Positions 49,268-61,023 of a DNA stretch of 64,000 nt are shown one piece after another. Position numbers and translations under genes: made by a program. The stretch's first letter is position 1. Each line of letters opens with the position of its first letter. The stretch lies in contig JAKCOZ010000008.1 of assembly GCA_022605955.1 (NCBI GenBank), positions 25,421,083-25,485,082 on the forward strand, written 5' to 3'. The notes beneath the pieces were generated by a model. The model was not told the origin of the DNA. It did not search any database and worked only from the letters and a program-made list of their open reading frames with translations. The DNA is from Rallus limicola (lineage: Eukaryota > Chordata > Aves > Gruiformes > Rallidae).

Positions 49268-51108
49268 GTAAGATGCTGGGGGAAGGTGTGCTGGACCAGA
49301 GAGGCATCTCCAGCATCTTCATTACAGTGTTTCAGAGCCAGGGCCCATTCATCATTAGGGAATGTGGCTGTTTTCATTGTGTTTCTTGAGTTACTATAGT
49401 AACTAAGCGTCACTGTTTGTTATTCAGAGGGTGCCTGTCTTCTGCACAGACTTGGGCCTTTGTTCAGCCTGTTGCCTTTTATATTCCTCAAATTTGCCAC
49501 TTCACAAATATTTTCCCTTCTTTTTTTTTCATTTTGTTTTGTGCATCATCCCCCCCAACCCCTGCCCCCAGCTCCAGTTGATAGTCTGACCAGGGGCAGG
49601 CATGCAGCTCCAGGGAGCACACCCAAAGCCTGCAGCCAGGAGGGGGGGTGAGAAGCTGGGAGTGCACAGCCAGCTCCTAAGGGTAGGCAGCAAAGAGCCC
49701 TTCAGACCTTTTCCAGCCTCAGCTGCAAGTGCTTCCATGGGGGAAGGAAGGGAGGATGCGAGTTCATTTGTGAATCCACTTCTCAGATACCTTAGATCAG
49801 AGCAGAGGGCTGGGTGCAATGCTGCAGGATCAGGCCCAGTCCTTCTGTCAGGAGATCCATGGAAGAGAAGGGATTTGCTGGAGGGATCTGTGCCCCTTCA
49901 CGCAGCCGCCTGAGCCCCTCTGGCACAGCTGTGCCAGTGCCCTGTGGAGAGACTGCTGCTTCCAGGAGTGCCGTTGGCATGCTTAGCCCTTCTGGGCAGC
50001 GAGCCGTTTACTAGGGAGCCAAGGCTGCTGTTGTCACTTGTTAATGAGCATCAGCGTGGCATCCAGCACCCTCCACAGCAGAAGGAAACGCTCACTTGCA
50101 GGCCCAAGACAGCACTTTGACGACCACCCTGTCAGGGAACCTTGCTCTGGCTGGCTCCCAGCCCCAGCCCTGAGCCAGGGAGCTGCTGCTCTCAGGTCAC
50201 TGACCCCTCTAAAATGCTGCCTCCCACACTGGCCAATGGGTCGAGCTTGGGACCAGCAGCTACCTCAGAGAAAGGGGGCACCTAAAACGGGGAGGAGAAG
50301 TTTGTGAAATACACAGCCCTAAGAGGTTATTTGAACCATAGAGAGTAGTCAGGCAGACAGAAAGCAAAGGCTTTGCACCAGAGCTGCACAACTAGTTTGC
50401 ATTTGTGCGTGTTTTCCCAAACCATCAGCTAACACAGTGTGCCTACAGATAAGTGATGGGCACTGGCTGACTACTTTGTGCGTAATATACTGGCATTAGC
50501 TAAATAACAGCATCATTATGTAAATAATGCAAGTCTCTCCACTCAGCAGTTCTTAGAGCTAACGACTCTATTTATTTTAGTAAATATATTTTGCCTGTGA
50601 TTAAGTAGGAATAAATTGACCCTTCTCCTCTAACATTTCAATACTTCTTATGTAATGTTGATGGAAACAGCACTTTGCAGTTCATGTAGCTGTGCATTTT
50701 CTGCCCTTCCTTTCCTTTTTCTGATCATAGCCCATGGGCCAGATCTACTTCAGCTGTAAGTCAGTGTTACGCTACTTGCATCATTTGTGCAAGGGCTGGA
50801 GGGTGGCCTGCGATGTTGAACATAGATTCAGAGTCTTCGTCCCATGTGAGAGACATTTAATTGAAGAGTTCAATTGCAGGCCAAGTGCTGCCGGGCCAGC
50901 TAATGATCTTTCCACCAAACCTATCCCTGCAGAGCAATTTTCCCTGGGAAGGGGCAGCAGAGGCAGGGCAAGGAAGCAGGACTAGGCTCAGGACATGTGC
51001 AGGTGTGTAGGGAAAACCAGGAGCAGCTCTCCAAGCCTCGCCCTCAGGAGCAGCAGCCACTGTCTGCCTCCCACTTAGCACTGACATTTCCGTCCTGATT
51101 TCTCACAG
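49268..51108 (+). other. NRP2: Intron 13
   Basis: 1,841 bp. The 3' half (50390-50720) is AT-rich, complex sequence that looks like a candidate conserved element. No exon seen. Confidence 0.88.
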
Positions 51109-51205
51109 ATTGTCTTTGAGGGATTTATACGCAATGGACACTCGGGAGAGCTCGCCATTGATGACATTCGGCTCGGCACCGACATCCCCCTGGAGAACTG
51201 CATGG
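51109..51205 (+). CDS. NRP2: NRP2 exon 14: end of MAM domain
   Basis: 97 bp, acceptor TCACAG ending at 51108, donor GTACGT at 51206; phase 0 in, phase 1 out. The peptide is IVFEGFIRNGHSGELAIDDI, RLGTDIPLENCM. It matches the mammalian IVFEGVIGKGRSGEIAIDDI and DVPLENCM, the C-terminal MAM strand and its last cysteine. Skipping would shift frame. Confidence 0.97.
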
Positions 51206-53620
51206 GTACGTGTTGCGCCCAGTCATGGGGTCGGGGATGGCGGTGGGGGTAGCCAGGGCTGTAGAGTCTTTGCTTGCAGGCTGCTAGTTGGCCACCACCT
51301 TTCCCCACTTGAGCTACCAGGAATTTCTGGATCTCAGCTAGGACTGCCCTTGCCCATGAAAGAAATGAGGGGGATGAGGGCTCTGCGTTGGTGTGAGAGC
51401 AGGAACCACGTGTCTCTGCCATGCGAAACTGAAAGAGCAGCTGAGGGTTACTGAGGACAATTCTGTGCGATAAGGACATACACCAAATTTAAAAGGAAAG
51501 TGCTGGACAAAAGAAACCAGCTGTCAGTCAGTATTACATGCTTAGAGGGGCTGATGAGTTCAAAAAGAGGCTTCTCTAATAAGAAATAAAATAGAAGAGG
51601 GGTTTTACAGCAATGTTAACAGAATAACAAAAGAAATTTTTGTCCTGGAATTCACCGTTCCCCAAACCAGGCCAAAAGCCAGGTGGATTCATTCAATGTG
51701 AAAGAGAAGATTTGACGGGGGTGTGGAGAGAGAAAACATGCATTTTAGCAGTTTGCCAGTGGAGCCATCGCCCTGCCCTGTTCCTCTAGCTGGCGTATCC
51801 ATGCACACACACTGATGGCTCTGGTCACCATCTCCCTTGGATGTGGATTTAGACCCATCCCAGCTGAGGAGGGGACCAGCAGTATTCACTTAGTTGGATG
51901 TGTGCTGAGAGCTGTCCTGATCTTCTGCGTGACCAGGAGGAGACATGTTTCATGACTAAACATCTGCAAAGTGGCCATGTCTGACCCATCCTGAAATCAC
52001 TGGACTCAGAGGTGGAGCAGCAGCTCTCTCCCCTTTGGGCTTTGATAGGTCCCGTTCAGTGATGCTGCCTTTCCTCTGCTGAGGAAGGCAGGGAATCCCA
52101 GTGCCTCCTAACCCAAGCAGGATGGATGCTCTCTTCGAGGGGCTGTATCTCAGGGGTGAAGGCACAGGACAAGCTGTGCCTGGGAAAGGCTGGTCCTGTC
52201 ACACGCTGCCCATTACAGGTGGGCAGTGGTGAAAATGGTGCAGGCACCAGCATTAATAATAGAACAGAGAACCGGGACTGCCCAGAGATGCACTTGAGCA
52301 CTATCAGTCCCAGTTTCTTTGATTCTTTGATCTCTGTTGGTCTCCCGTCTGTCAAAGGAGCTAATACTCCATATGTCAAATTCCCTGTATTTAAGGCTTG
52401 ACAGTGGCGTTTTAATCCCTTGCCTTCTATGGCATTAAAAAGAAGCAAGACTGATGATTAACACTAATGGCATTTCCTATCTAACTTCTTTTGAGCCCAG
52501 CAATTCACCTAGCTCCAGCATTACTGTATCTTGGGCCTCATGAACCTAAACAAATGCATTAATAAATTACAAAGTTTCAAGCACTGCCAGCTAAAAATAA
52601 CACCTAACTGCTGCTCAGAATTATTTTTTCCCATTCTAGGAGGTTAAATGGGATCCTTAAAACTGATAAGGACAGTTTGTTTCAGATCATTTCTAACAAA
52701 GGGTTCCCACTGCAAACTTTGACATAACTCATAGGTCATTTTGATGTCACCAAAACAATAATGAAGCGGTAGAGATACAGTGCTTTCCCTCTGTCAGTGC
52801 CATGAGAATAGCAGCACAGGCTACTGTTTTTTCAAATGTAATCCTGGGAAGTAATCTGATTCCTTTTTAGCGTGAAAGAACGCTAATAAGTCACAATAAT
52901 TTTTTCCTTTGACAAATGTGTCGTTCGCATTCTGAACTTGAGTGATGATTTCATAGCACTCAGTAGAGCCAGAGTCTGCTTCTGTGACTCACAGGCATAA
53001 TGCAGAAGTAATCTAAAAATAATCAGAAGTCTATTACTTCTGCAAGAAAGTAATCAGTAATAAGTACTGATTATTGCTTTTCAGATCCAGTAATTTGTAA
53101 TAGATTACTTCTTCAGAGTATCTTGCAAGAAGAAAAAAAATCACTCGCCTTTGTTTCTTGGCACTGTGAGAGGGAGAGGAGCATGGCATCGATGCCCAGG
53201 AGTCATGCAGTTCCCATGCAAATAAGGATGCCAGAGCTAAGCCAGGAACCAAGCTGGTCTTGGAAATTTTAGGGGATTTCCAGTTTTCATCACTGGGACA
53301 GGTGGGCTTTCTCTGTGGCTGACTCAGGCCAGCCAGCTGAGCCCAAATGACCCTCAACCTATGGCATATTTTCCTCTGAAGTCTGTGTCTGAGTTGAGGT
53401 TATTCTGTCTGGTCAGTCCTTAGCTGAGACAGGGTTTCTCCCTGTCCTGGTGAGGCTGGCTAGCACCCCACACTATTCCCAGTGAGTGGCTTCTGTGGGG
53501 CACAGCCATGTGCCTGCTCTGCTTGGGTGCTGCACATTAACAGAGACATGAACTGTAGCTTTGGGTGTAATATTGCCCTCTCTAAAACTGAGTTCTGGAT
53601 TTATTTTTTTTCCTTTGCAG
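51206..53620 (+). other. NRP2: Intron 14
   Basis: 2,415 bp. The 3' half (about 52440-53130) is AT-rich and unusual, with a cluster of inverted repeats at 53001-53114 described separately. The acceptor region has a good T-tract and TTTGCAG. Confidence 0.88.
53001..53114. repeat. Cluster of overlapping inverted repeats (AGTAATC/GATTACT)
   Basis: Three perfect inverted pairs overlap: TGCAGAAGTAAT (53001-53012) with ATTACTTCTGCA (53033-53044); TAATCAGTA (53051-53059) with TACTGATTA (53065-53073); and AGAAGTAATCTA (53004-53015) with TAGATTACTTCT (53101-53112). The first and third share an arm, so the hairpins are mutually exclusive. A further GAAGTAATCT copy lies near 52848. It could be the remnant of a palindromic transposable element or a structured intronic RNA. 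Confidence 0.75.
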
Positions 53621-53662
53621 AACCCATCACAGCTTTCCCAGGTGAGAACTTCTACTTTCCAG
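53621..53662 (+). CDS. NRP2: NRP2 exon 15: post-MAM stalk, two alternative donors
   Basis: Acceptor TTTGCAG ends at 53620. The peptide is EPITAFPGENFYFP (mammal: EPISAFAGENFK). Two donors preserve the same phase: GTGAGA at 53642 (exon 53621-53641, 21 bp) and GTAAAA at 53663 (exon 53621-53662, 42 bp). Using the second adds seven residues, GENFYFP. In mammals an equivalent choice adds five residues (GENFK), giving the (0) and (5) or (17) and (22) isoforms. Both donors join exon 16b in frame (P-G-A-T-L-L-P). Expression of either form cannot be seen from DNA. Confidence 0.9.
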
Positions 53663-56600
53663 GTAAAACTGCACTTCTCTCGGTGGTTTCTTTCTTCTGG
53701 CATGGGCTGTTACATGGAAGGAAAGTGATGTGTGTGCTTGTACAAACAGCAAATGTTCTGAGCAGTGAAATGGCAAGTGTGTGCTAAACCTCCCCTGCTG
53801 CAGCAGCAGGAGGTGGCACCCTCTGACTCCTGCTAGGTGACAGGGAGCAGGCAAACAGACAAGTCCCGCTGTCTTGGGGCTGAATAGCATTAGGAAACTT
53901 GCCATCATGAGGCACCTGGCCTCCTGAAGAGCAGCAGAGCACAAAATGGGAAGGCTGAGGTGTAAAGGGTAGTTATCAACTGACTTAAAAGAAAAATCAG
54001 TAGCCAATTAAAAGTGAAATGGGGTGTCAATGAGGTACACCAGCGTGGGGGAAGATTGTGCTTCAGTTTAAGGATTCTCTGGCAGTGCTGGTGTTCAAAC
54101 TGCTGGTGAAGGATGGTGGGGCTGCTCTGCATGGAAGAGGGAGTTGGGAGGTAGAAGTGGGAGAGCAAAACCGCCATGAGGAGCTTTGAAGGTGACAGTC
54201 AATAAAAGGAAAACAAGGTGAAATGGTGCATTTAATAGCTTAATAGTAGCCTGAAGGATAGAAACCAGCATTTCTCTGATCAGACCTACAGCGTAAGAGG
54301 AAAGGTGAAGAAGATAAACTGCCTCGCTCTTTGAGCAGCCAGTGGGGATGCTGCTTGTCGTGCTCTGGAGTGCTATCTGCTTTTGTGGGGAAGATCAGTT
54401 TAGTCTGTTCAAGGCTTTTTCCCCACTGTTTTGATTTTGGATTTTGTTTTCCTGCCTGCCTCTTCAGGAATGCATCCAGGGGTTGTGTTGTGATGAAGAG
54501 CAAACTTGGGGTTCCCCTTAACTTTGAAAGTTGTTTTGCCAGTTTAATCAACGCGTCCTTTGCTTTGACTCGGTCATGATGTCTGCGTGTTTCCCATACC
54601 CTGCCCAGCTGATGGGCTGTTAAATGTGGCCAGGCTCTACCCTAGAAGCAGCAGTATTTCTGTGTGGGGCAAAGCTGTCTCGGGTAGATGCGAGCATTGG
54701 GAGCTGTGGCAGTAAAGCAAAGTGGGCACCGAGACTGAAGTGGAGCGTGCAACTCCATCCCTGGGGTGTGAGGCAGGCTCTGGAGCGTTACCAGCGGGAG
54801 GCACGTGTGTAGGGTCTAACTCTGCATCTCACAGTGTACCCGTAGTGTAACAGCTAGGAATTTGGGCTTGTTTGTTTGTAGGCTGCTTATGTATCTGCTT
54901 CTCAGGTTTGTGGTGCTGTAGTACTCTCAGCTGACAGTTAAACTTCATGACCCTTCTGTACTATCTCTCTGGTCTCTGGGGCCTGGTCTGGTACCTGATT
55001 TGCAAACAGCATCCTTGTCTTTAGGTCTTGTAGCATGCATTATTCAGTTTAGACATTGTTCTGGGTTCTCACATGGAGTCTGTCCCAGAGTACTGCTAAC
55101 TCCTGTTGTTTCTTTTGCCCTTCACTCCATTGTGCTGCCTGTGTGCTTTTGTTTCCCCATTGTATTCTCCAGGGCATGCTGCCTGTCTAGGGACAGCTTT
55201 TGCTGTACCCAGCACAGCAACGTCCCTCAAGCACAACAGGCAGATGATGCTGCAGACACACCTCCCCTTCACACAGGAGCTCCCCAGCTTGTACCAGTGG
55301 GCTCCTGCCCATTCCTAGCTGCTTGGAGGACATCCTGGCCCTGCTCACAACAGGGGAGCAATTGCAGCAGAGTCAAAAAGGTTTCCCTGGCTGACAGTCA
55401 GGAATAGATGGGGCAGAGAGATGGAGTGACCAGGGGACAAGCAAAATGTAGGGGAAAAACATGAAGAGGTGAAGAGGGAAATGGAGAAAGCAAGTTAGTC
55501 ATTAAAATGAGAAGACATAGATGTCCAGTAGGAGAGGGCAAAAGGAGAAGTCCCTGGCTCGAGGGAAAAAAAGAGAGCTCAAGAGGAAAGACTGCAGGAA
55601 GTACTGAGACATTCTGTAACCCCCACTCCTGTAATTACATGATGAGCTGAAGAAGTCAGATGCCATTAAAAATAATAGCAAATCTTTTCCTTTCTTGGCT
55701 TGGGAGCAAAGCTGAAAATATGCACCTTGCAGGCTCCAGGATCACAAGGCAAATAATAGAGAATTGTGTGGGTGGAATATCTTTCAGCTGGTGGGTCGGG
55801 ATCTTACAAGACCAGTCAACTGTGCTTAAACTGTGCTGCATTTGAGAGTTGATGCATCACACCCATAAATAAAAGGTATAACAAGTGGCTGGAAGCAAGG
55901 AGTTAGATAAATGCCAGGCTAAAAATAAGAGACATGTTCCAAAGAGCATGGAGACAAACTGGGCGGGGGGGAATATGCCTTTGGGACTGGTGGATACTGC
56001 CACACTAGGTATTCTGAAATCAAGACCGGGATCTATCTTCCTGGAGAAGTGACAGGTGACAATTAAGGGGTTGAGACTGACACCGATTCTGTGGCATTCA
56101 GATTAGATGACTGTAATACTCACTTTCACCTGAGCTGTCTGCAAAAAGTCCAGCTGTGTTGCTTGTCCATAGCAGTTAATGTCAGTGATTTTGGAGAGGA
56201 GTACAAGCTGTGACAGAGCAGTGACAGAGCAAGGCAGGCAGCCCTCCAGGAGGCTCCCAGGAAAGGATTTCCTCCTTTTTTTCCCCTGGATGACTTTTGC
56301 TCCTAGTTCTTTTGGGCTTTGCTTTGTGCTGCTCAGCTCTAAAGCTGGTCCCTATAGAATCTTCCCTGATGGGAAGAGGAAGGGGCTGTACACAGCCAGG
56401 TTGGAGGTGTCAGCCCAGCAGCACACCGCAAGAAATTGCCCACCTTGTAGGGATTAAACCAGGTTTTCATTGACCAGTGTCCCAAGCTGTGCATAAACAC
56501 AGCACCCACAAAGTTGGCAGCAACAGCAGGAGGCATTTCTCTACTAAGATGAGAACCCCAGTGAATAAATGAGTAAGGTCAAGTGTGTGTGTGTGGTGGA

Positions 56601-59600
56601 AGGCAAAGGAGAGCGGAAAAAATGTTAAGGAGATGGATTATTTTTTTTCCATCTCCCTGAGCAGAGAACTTTTCCACTGATCTAAGACAAAACTTCCAGA
56701 GAGTAGCACAGCCAGTTAAAACAGAGCAGATAACATCAGCGCTGTGTGCTGAGTGGACTGGCAGCTATATTTAGTGGCTGACAGTGTAAGGAAGAACAAT
56801 CATTAATGTTGGGAATTGGCTTCGTTAGGGCTTAGAGACAACTGAGTATGATTCCTTAATGACTCCAGTTGCTAACTGAACTCTACAGACTTCTGTTATC
56901 TCCCCATCAGGGTTTTGAGGTGCAGAAATGGGGGCTGTGGAGGGCTCTGCACCACACCTCATGCTTACAAGCCCATGCTGTGGCGCAGGGACATCTGATG
57001 CAGTCAGAGCCAAGTAGGTGTCCTGAACTCGCAGCCACCTCCAGATCCTTCAGGGATCCTTCCCACAAGTGGGATATCTGGGGTGCATCGCACTGTTTCA
57101 CTCCATCCCTAGGCAAGCAGAGGTCAGAGGTGCATGGGGATGGGCAAGGGGTACTGGGCACCATGCATGGGCTGTTCTGTGGCCAGACCCACCCTTTGTA
57201 CTGCCAGCCCTGCACTGGGCAGCATACAGCTGTTTGGAGGCCACAAGAACCTGAAAAACAGAGGGGAACATGCTCCTCTGCAGACTCTGGAGGTGTCGGC
57301 ATCCCTGATGCCTGCCCACCTCTCCCTACCCCAGCTTCCACCAGCGGGGCCCAGTGCTTATCAGTGGTGTGAGAGGCTGTTCACCTGTAAATCTCCTGCT
57401 GCAGCAAGGTACTATGCAAGCACAGCTGTCACCAAGTGTAAACATGAGTAGTCTCTGCCCAGCGAGCAGCCCTTCGGTGTTCATTGGGGTCAGCCCTGCA
57501 CCCCAGTGCTGTCAGGCATAGGCGAGGTGTTGCAGATCCAACAGGGATGACGGTAGGACACGGGTCTGGGTTGGCTCGGCTGACTGGATCGGCAGTTAGA
57601 CTGTAGCAGGTTATCAGTGAAGCACAGGGCTAAACATGCTCATCCCAACAGGGAGCTGGTGGCAGCCCTCATGGGGTGTCCCACATTGCCACCCTTTTCT
57701 GTGCAGCTGGGTAGGAGCCAGCAACTGCTCAAGGAGGTGCTGCTTTTGTTCCCCTGCACCAGGGTGGCCGTGGAGGTAGAGAAGGAGGTTGGAGGGCTGC
57801 CAGCTCCCCGCCTTCACCTCCCCCAGCACACAGCCCAGCCTGGACCCCCTTCCCGAGGCACCATCAGGGGCAGGAGGGACAGGGCCACCCCCACTCCTGG
57901 CAGTGAGGGCAGCTGGGGTGAGATGGGGGAGGGCAGCATATCTGGCTGGTAGCCTTCTCCTGAGACATCCGAATTTCTTGCCTACAGTGACAAATATGTG
58001 GGTGGTTCCCAGCCTCCTGCTCTGTAAAAGTAGGATTTGTCTTGCCTGTAGGTTGTTTTTTTCCTTGGTTTTAAGGGTTGGGGTTTTGTTGTTGTTGTTG
58101 TAGCTGTGCATCTGAGTGCAATGCTCATTCTTCTTTTCACTCCCTGTGCCCAGGGTTTGGGCGATGGGAGGAAAGCTTTGTGACTGGCAGAGGGGCTGTC
58201 ATTTTGCCTCATCTTCCATGCCACCAGCAGAAAAAACATCACCATCCCAAATTTTCCAGCCAGTGGCTGTGCTGGCAGGGCAGTGTTTGGAGGGGAGGGC
58301 AGAGGCCATGCTGTGAGATGTTCTTGCTGCTAGCAAAGCTGTGAGCATCCTGCACTGTTTCGGTTTTTTCCTTTGGCATCCTCCGAGCCTGCTCAGGAAA
58401 CCAAGCAGGAGTTTGGATAGTGCAGAGCTCAGCAATACACCAACACTAAACCAGAGGAGCCCCCAGATTAGAGCTTTCCAGCAGCCAGGGGCTTGTCCCC
58501 AGAGGGCTGGGGGCAAGTGGAGGGAGGTCAGTGTGTTCAGCAGCAGAGTGAACTCTTTGGAGAGTTTTTCCTGGGGAACTTTTCGTCCCCTTTGAAGTAG
58601 CCACTAAATAAACATGGTGAAAAAGCCCCTCTTCCAGTTACTGACAGTTCACCCTATGACAGTTACTGACAGCGTGTGCAGGAGGAGGGGTGCAGAGCCG
58701 CGCTTGGCCGTGGGTGTTGGCTGCTGGAGGGGGGGTGTGCTTCTGCCTACTGGCAGTCAGACCCTACGCCTGCCTGATGGCCAGATGTGCGCCGCTGAGC
58801 TGTCCCTGGACGACCCGGGAAGCAGGAGCAGCGCCATCCAGCCCTGCCCTGCGACAGGATGCAGCTGCAAGAGCAGGGAGGGTTAAGCGTGGCCTGGGCG
58901 CTGCCTGCCCTTCGGTTGAAGGGAGGCAGGTGCTTTTCCAGCCCTCCCTAGCTGTGTTTGCTTTATCAGCGTTAACTCCTAGTCCTGGCTTGCTTAAGCT
59001 GCAGAGAGCATGAGTTTCTTACATGAGCGTTGGGTTGAATTTTGCAGCCTGTGCCACATAAATAGTCGTAACCAACCTTTCTCACTTTAAAAAATAATAA
59101 GGAAATCTGTAAGGCTGTGAGTGGGGCACTTAGTGAGACCTGGTCTGTGTGCAGGGCACTTTCAGACAGAGAACTTTTCTCTGTCTTTCCCATAAGAACA
59201 ATAAATGTTTCCCCCTGTAATTTCTTTCCCAGTCTCCTGTGGTAACTTCCTTGGCCATCTGAGATTACGCTTTTCCTCCAATTAGTAACGTGATGTGTTT
59301 TGTCACTGCTTGACAACATCTGCCATGTGGAGACAAAACCAGGCGGCTGATCTGGAGAAAGCCAAAAAAAAAGGGTAAAAAAACAGTTATCGATGCCAGA
59401 AATAACAGTAATAATAGCATACATATGGAATTTGTATTGCGATCCAGGCAGCCTGATGAATTGAGAGGGAAGAAAAAGGCGTTTGCCAGTGCGGGTTCAG
59501 CAAACACCAGGCTGTTCCTCCCCCCAGGAGCACGCCCTGTATCCGGAGGCAGCCCCGGGACCTTGGGTTACTCCGTGCTGTACTCTTGAAAGCATGTGTG

Positions 59601-59661
59601 TTTCTTTTTGTGCGTCTGCATGCCTCCCACCTAGCAACCCTGTTCTGTGTCTCCTCCCCAG
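53663..59661 (+). other. NRP2: Intron 15 (before the NRP2b terminal exon)
   Basis: 5,999 bp from the distal donor. No NRP2a-type exon (acidic EREGYEDEID-like stalk or TM) is found in it. It contains a short GTGTGTGTGTGTG run (~56584), a GTT trinucleotide run (~58088-58100) and GC-rich stretches near 57640-57940 and 58670-58870, with no domain-bearing frame. The acceptor is CTCCTCCCCAG. Confidence 0.88.
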
Positions 59662-59942
59662 GGGCAACCCTCCTGCCAGGGACCGAGCCCACAGTGGACA
59701 CGGTGTCAGTGCAGCCCATCCCAGCCTACTGGTATTACGTTATTGCCGCCGGAGGTGCTGTTGTGGTGCTGGTCTCCGTCGTGCTGGCCCTTGTGCTCCA
59801 CTACCACCGGTTCCGCTATGCGGCCAAGAAGAGCGATCACTCCATCACCTACAAAACCTCCCACTATGCCAACGGGGCCCCCGTGGCCGTGGAGCCCACC
59901 CTAACCATAAAACTAGAGCAAGACCCCAGCTCGCGCTGCTGA
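59662..59942 (+). CDS. NRP2: NRP2 exon 16b: NRP2b stalk, transmembrane helix and cytoplasmic tail
   Basis: 281 bp including the TGA stop (59940-59942); acceptor CCCCAG ending at 59661. The peptide opens GATLLPGTEPTVDTVSVQPI, then PAYWYYVIAAGGAVVVL-VSVVLALVLHYHRFRYAAKK, then SDHSITYKTSHYANGAPVA, VEPTLTIKLEQDPSSRC. One hydrophobic helix (YYVIAAGG to LVLHY, about 24 residues) is followed by a basic stop-transfer HRFRYAAKK and a ~45-residue tail. This is the NRP2b tail. It lacks the SEA PDZ-binding end (GIPC1/synectin ligand) of NRP1 and NRP2a. The end SSRC differs from human GSHC, but the penultimate motif KLEQD is retained. Confidence 0.97.
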
Positions 59943-59978
59943 GAGCCGAACAGGAACGAGAGAGCAAACAAAACACAA

Positions 59979-59997
59979 AACAGACAGACAGACAGAA
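59979..59997 (+). repeat. (ACAG)n short tandem repeat in 3' UTR
   Basis: About four to five tetranucleotide units just after the stop codon. Low complexity. Confidence 0.8.
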
Positions 59998-61014
59998 ACT
60001 AAGACTTCAAATACGTTGCCTCAGTTTTGCACTTTTTTCCTTACCTAGCATACATGTGAACTCTTAGACATCTCCATCCCTTCTTCGTCCCCCTGGCCCT
60101 CCCTGAATCTTTTACAAACTCTAAACTAATGCTGCATCTTGGATCGCCAGAAGAGACACACCGCCCCTTCACTTCAGAAGTGAACGCTCCCTTTCGATTA
60201 CTTTTCGAGGACTCTTGGGGTGTTGCGTGGGGTGTTTTTTGTTTTGTTATGTTTGTTTGGGGAGTATTTTTTTTTGTTGGTAGGCTTGTTGGGTATGTTT
60301 TCTTCTTCTCCCGGTAGGCAACCTGCAAGGGAACCTGATGGCGAGCCTGGAAGCTTGTGCGTGCGGCTCGTGCGCGTGTGTTAAATCTGTATATGCGAGT
60401 GTGCATGGGAGTGCGTGTGTCTGACTGACTGAATGTATATTTAGAAACAGTCCCTTCTTAATTTGCTTGTTGTTGCTTCTACTTGCACGGGGAATGATTT
60501 TTCTTTTTTTTTTTTTTTTTGCTTAATTTTCCCCCCTTCCCGCCTCCCCTCTGGAAGGTCTGGGACACCTTTGTGGTAAATGCCCTGGTTTGTTTACTTG
60601 GGGAAGACAGCAATGCTTTTTTGTTGCCTTATCTAGCTTTGGCTGGGTTTCTTGTTTGATAGCGTTAATGTCTCGGGTGCAAAATGAGAAGAAGAGTCCA
60701 GGCTGGACAGTAGGAATGTCCACCTCAGATGGCTAGAAGAATCCAGAGAGGTTCATAGACGTCCAAAAAGTAAGATCTCTCCATCTTATTCTTTCTGCAG
60801 CCAACATGATAACACAGCCATTGTTTGGAAGGGGAGAAGGGGAACCCTCCTCTTCCCCCACCCGCAAGTGAATCTATTTAAAGTTGCCTTATATCAGAGA
60901 AGCTCATAATGAATGTTTTGTTTGTATCTGTTAAAGCCAGCCTTAGGGTAACACGTAGATTTCAGCAGGTCTAAGGTGGATGCTAAATACTGTAGTTTCT
61001 TGAGAATTGAAGGT

Positions 61015-61023
61015 TTATTTATT
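61015..61023 (+). promoter_or_regulatory. AU-rich nonamer in 3' UTR
   Basis: TTATTTATT is the classic AU-rich-element nonamer bound by destabilising proteins such as tristetraprolin. It is a single copy, so a weak element at best. Confidence 0.4.

Noticed and set aside
48652..49389. 245-codon plus-strand open frame overlapping exon 13
   Set aside because: It reads exon 13 in the wrong frame. The MAM signature is in the other frame and joins in phase with its neighbours.
14063..59942. Gene could be NRP1
   Set aside because: The linker, b1 and especially the terminal exon match NRP2 and its b-type tail. NRP1 has no such tail, and the YSEA ending of NRP1 is absent.
59483..60067. 194-codon plus-strand open frame overlapping exon 16b
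   Set aside because: Shadow frame of the GC-rich terminal exon; the NRP2b tail is encoded in the other frame.
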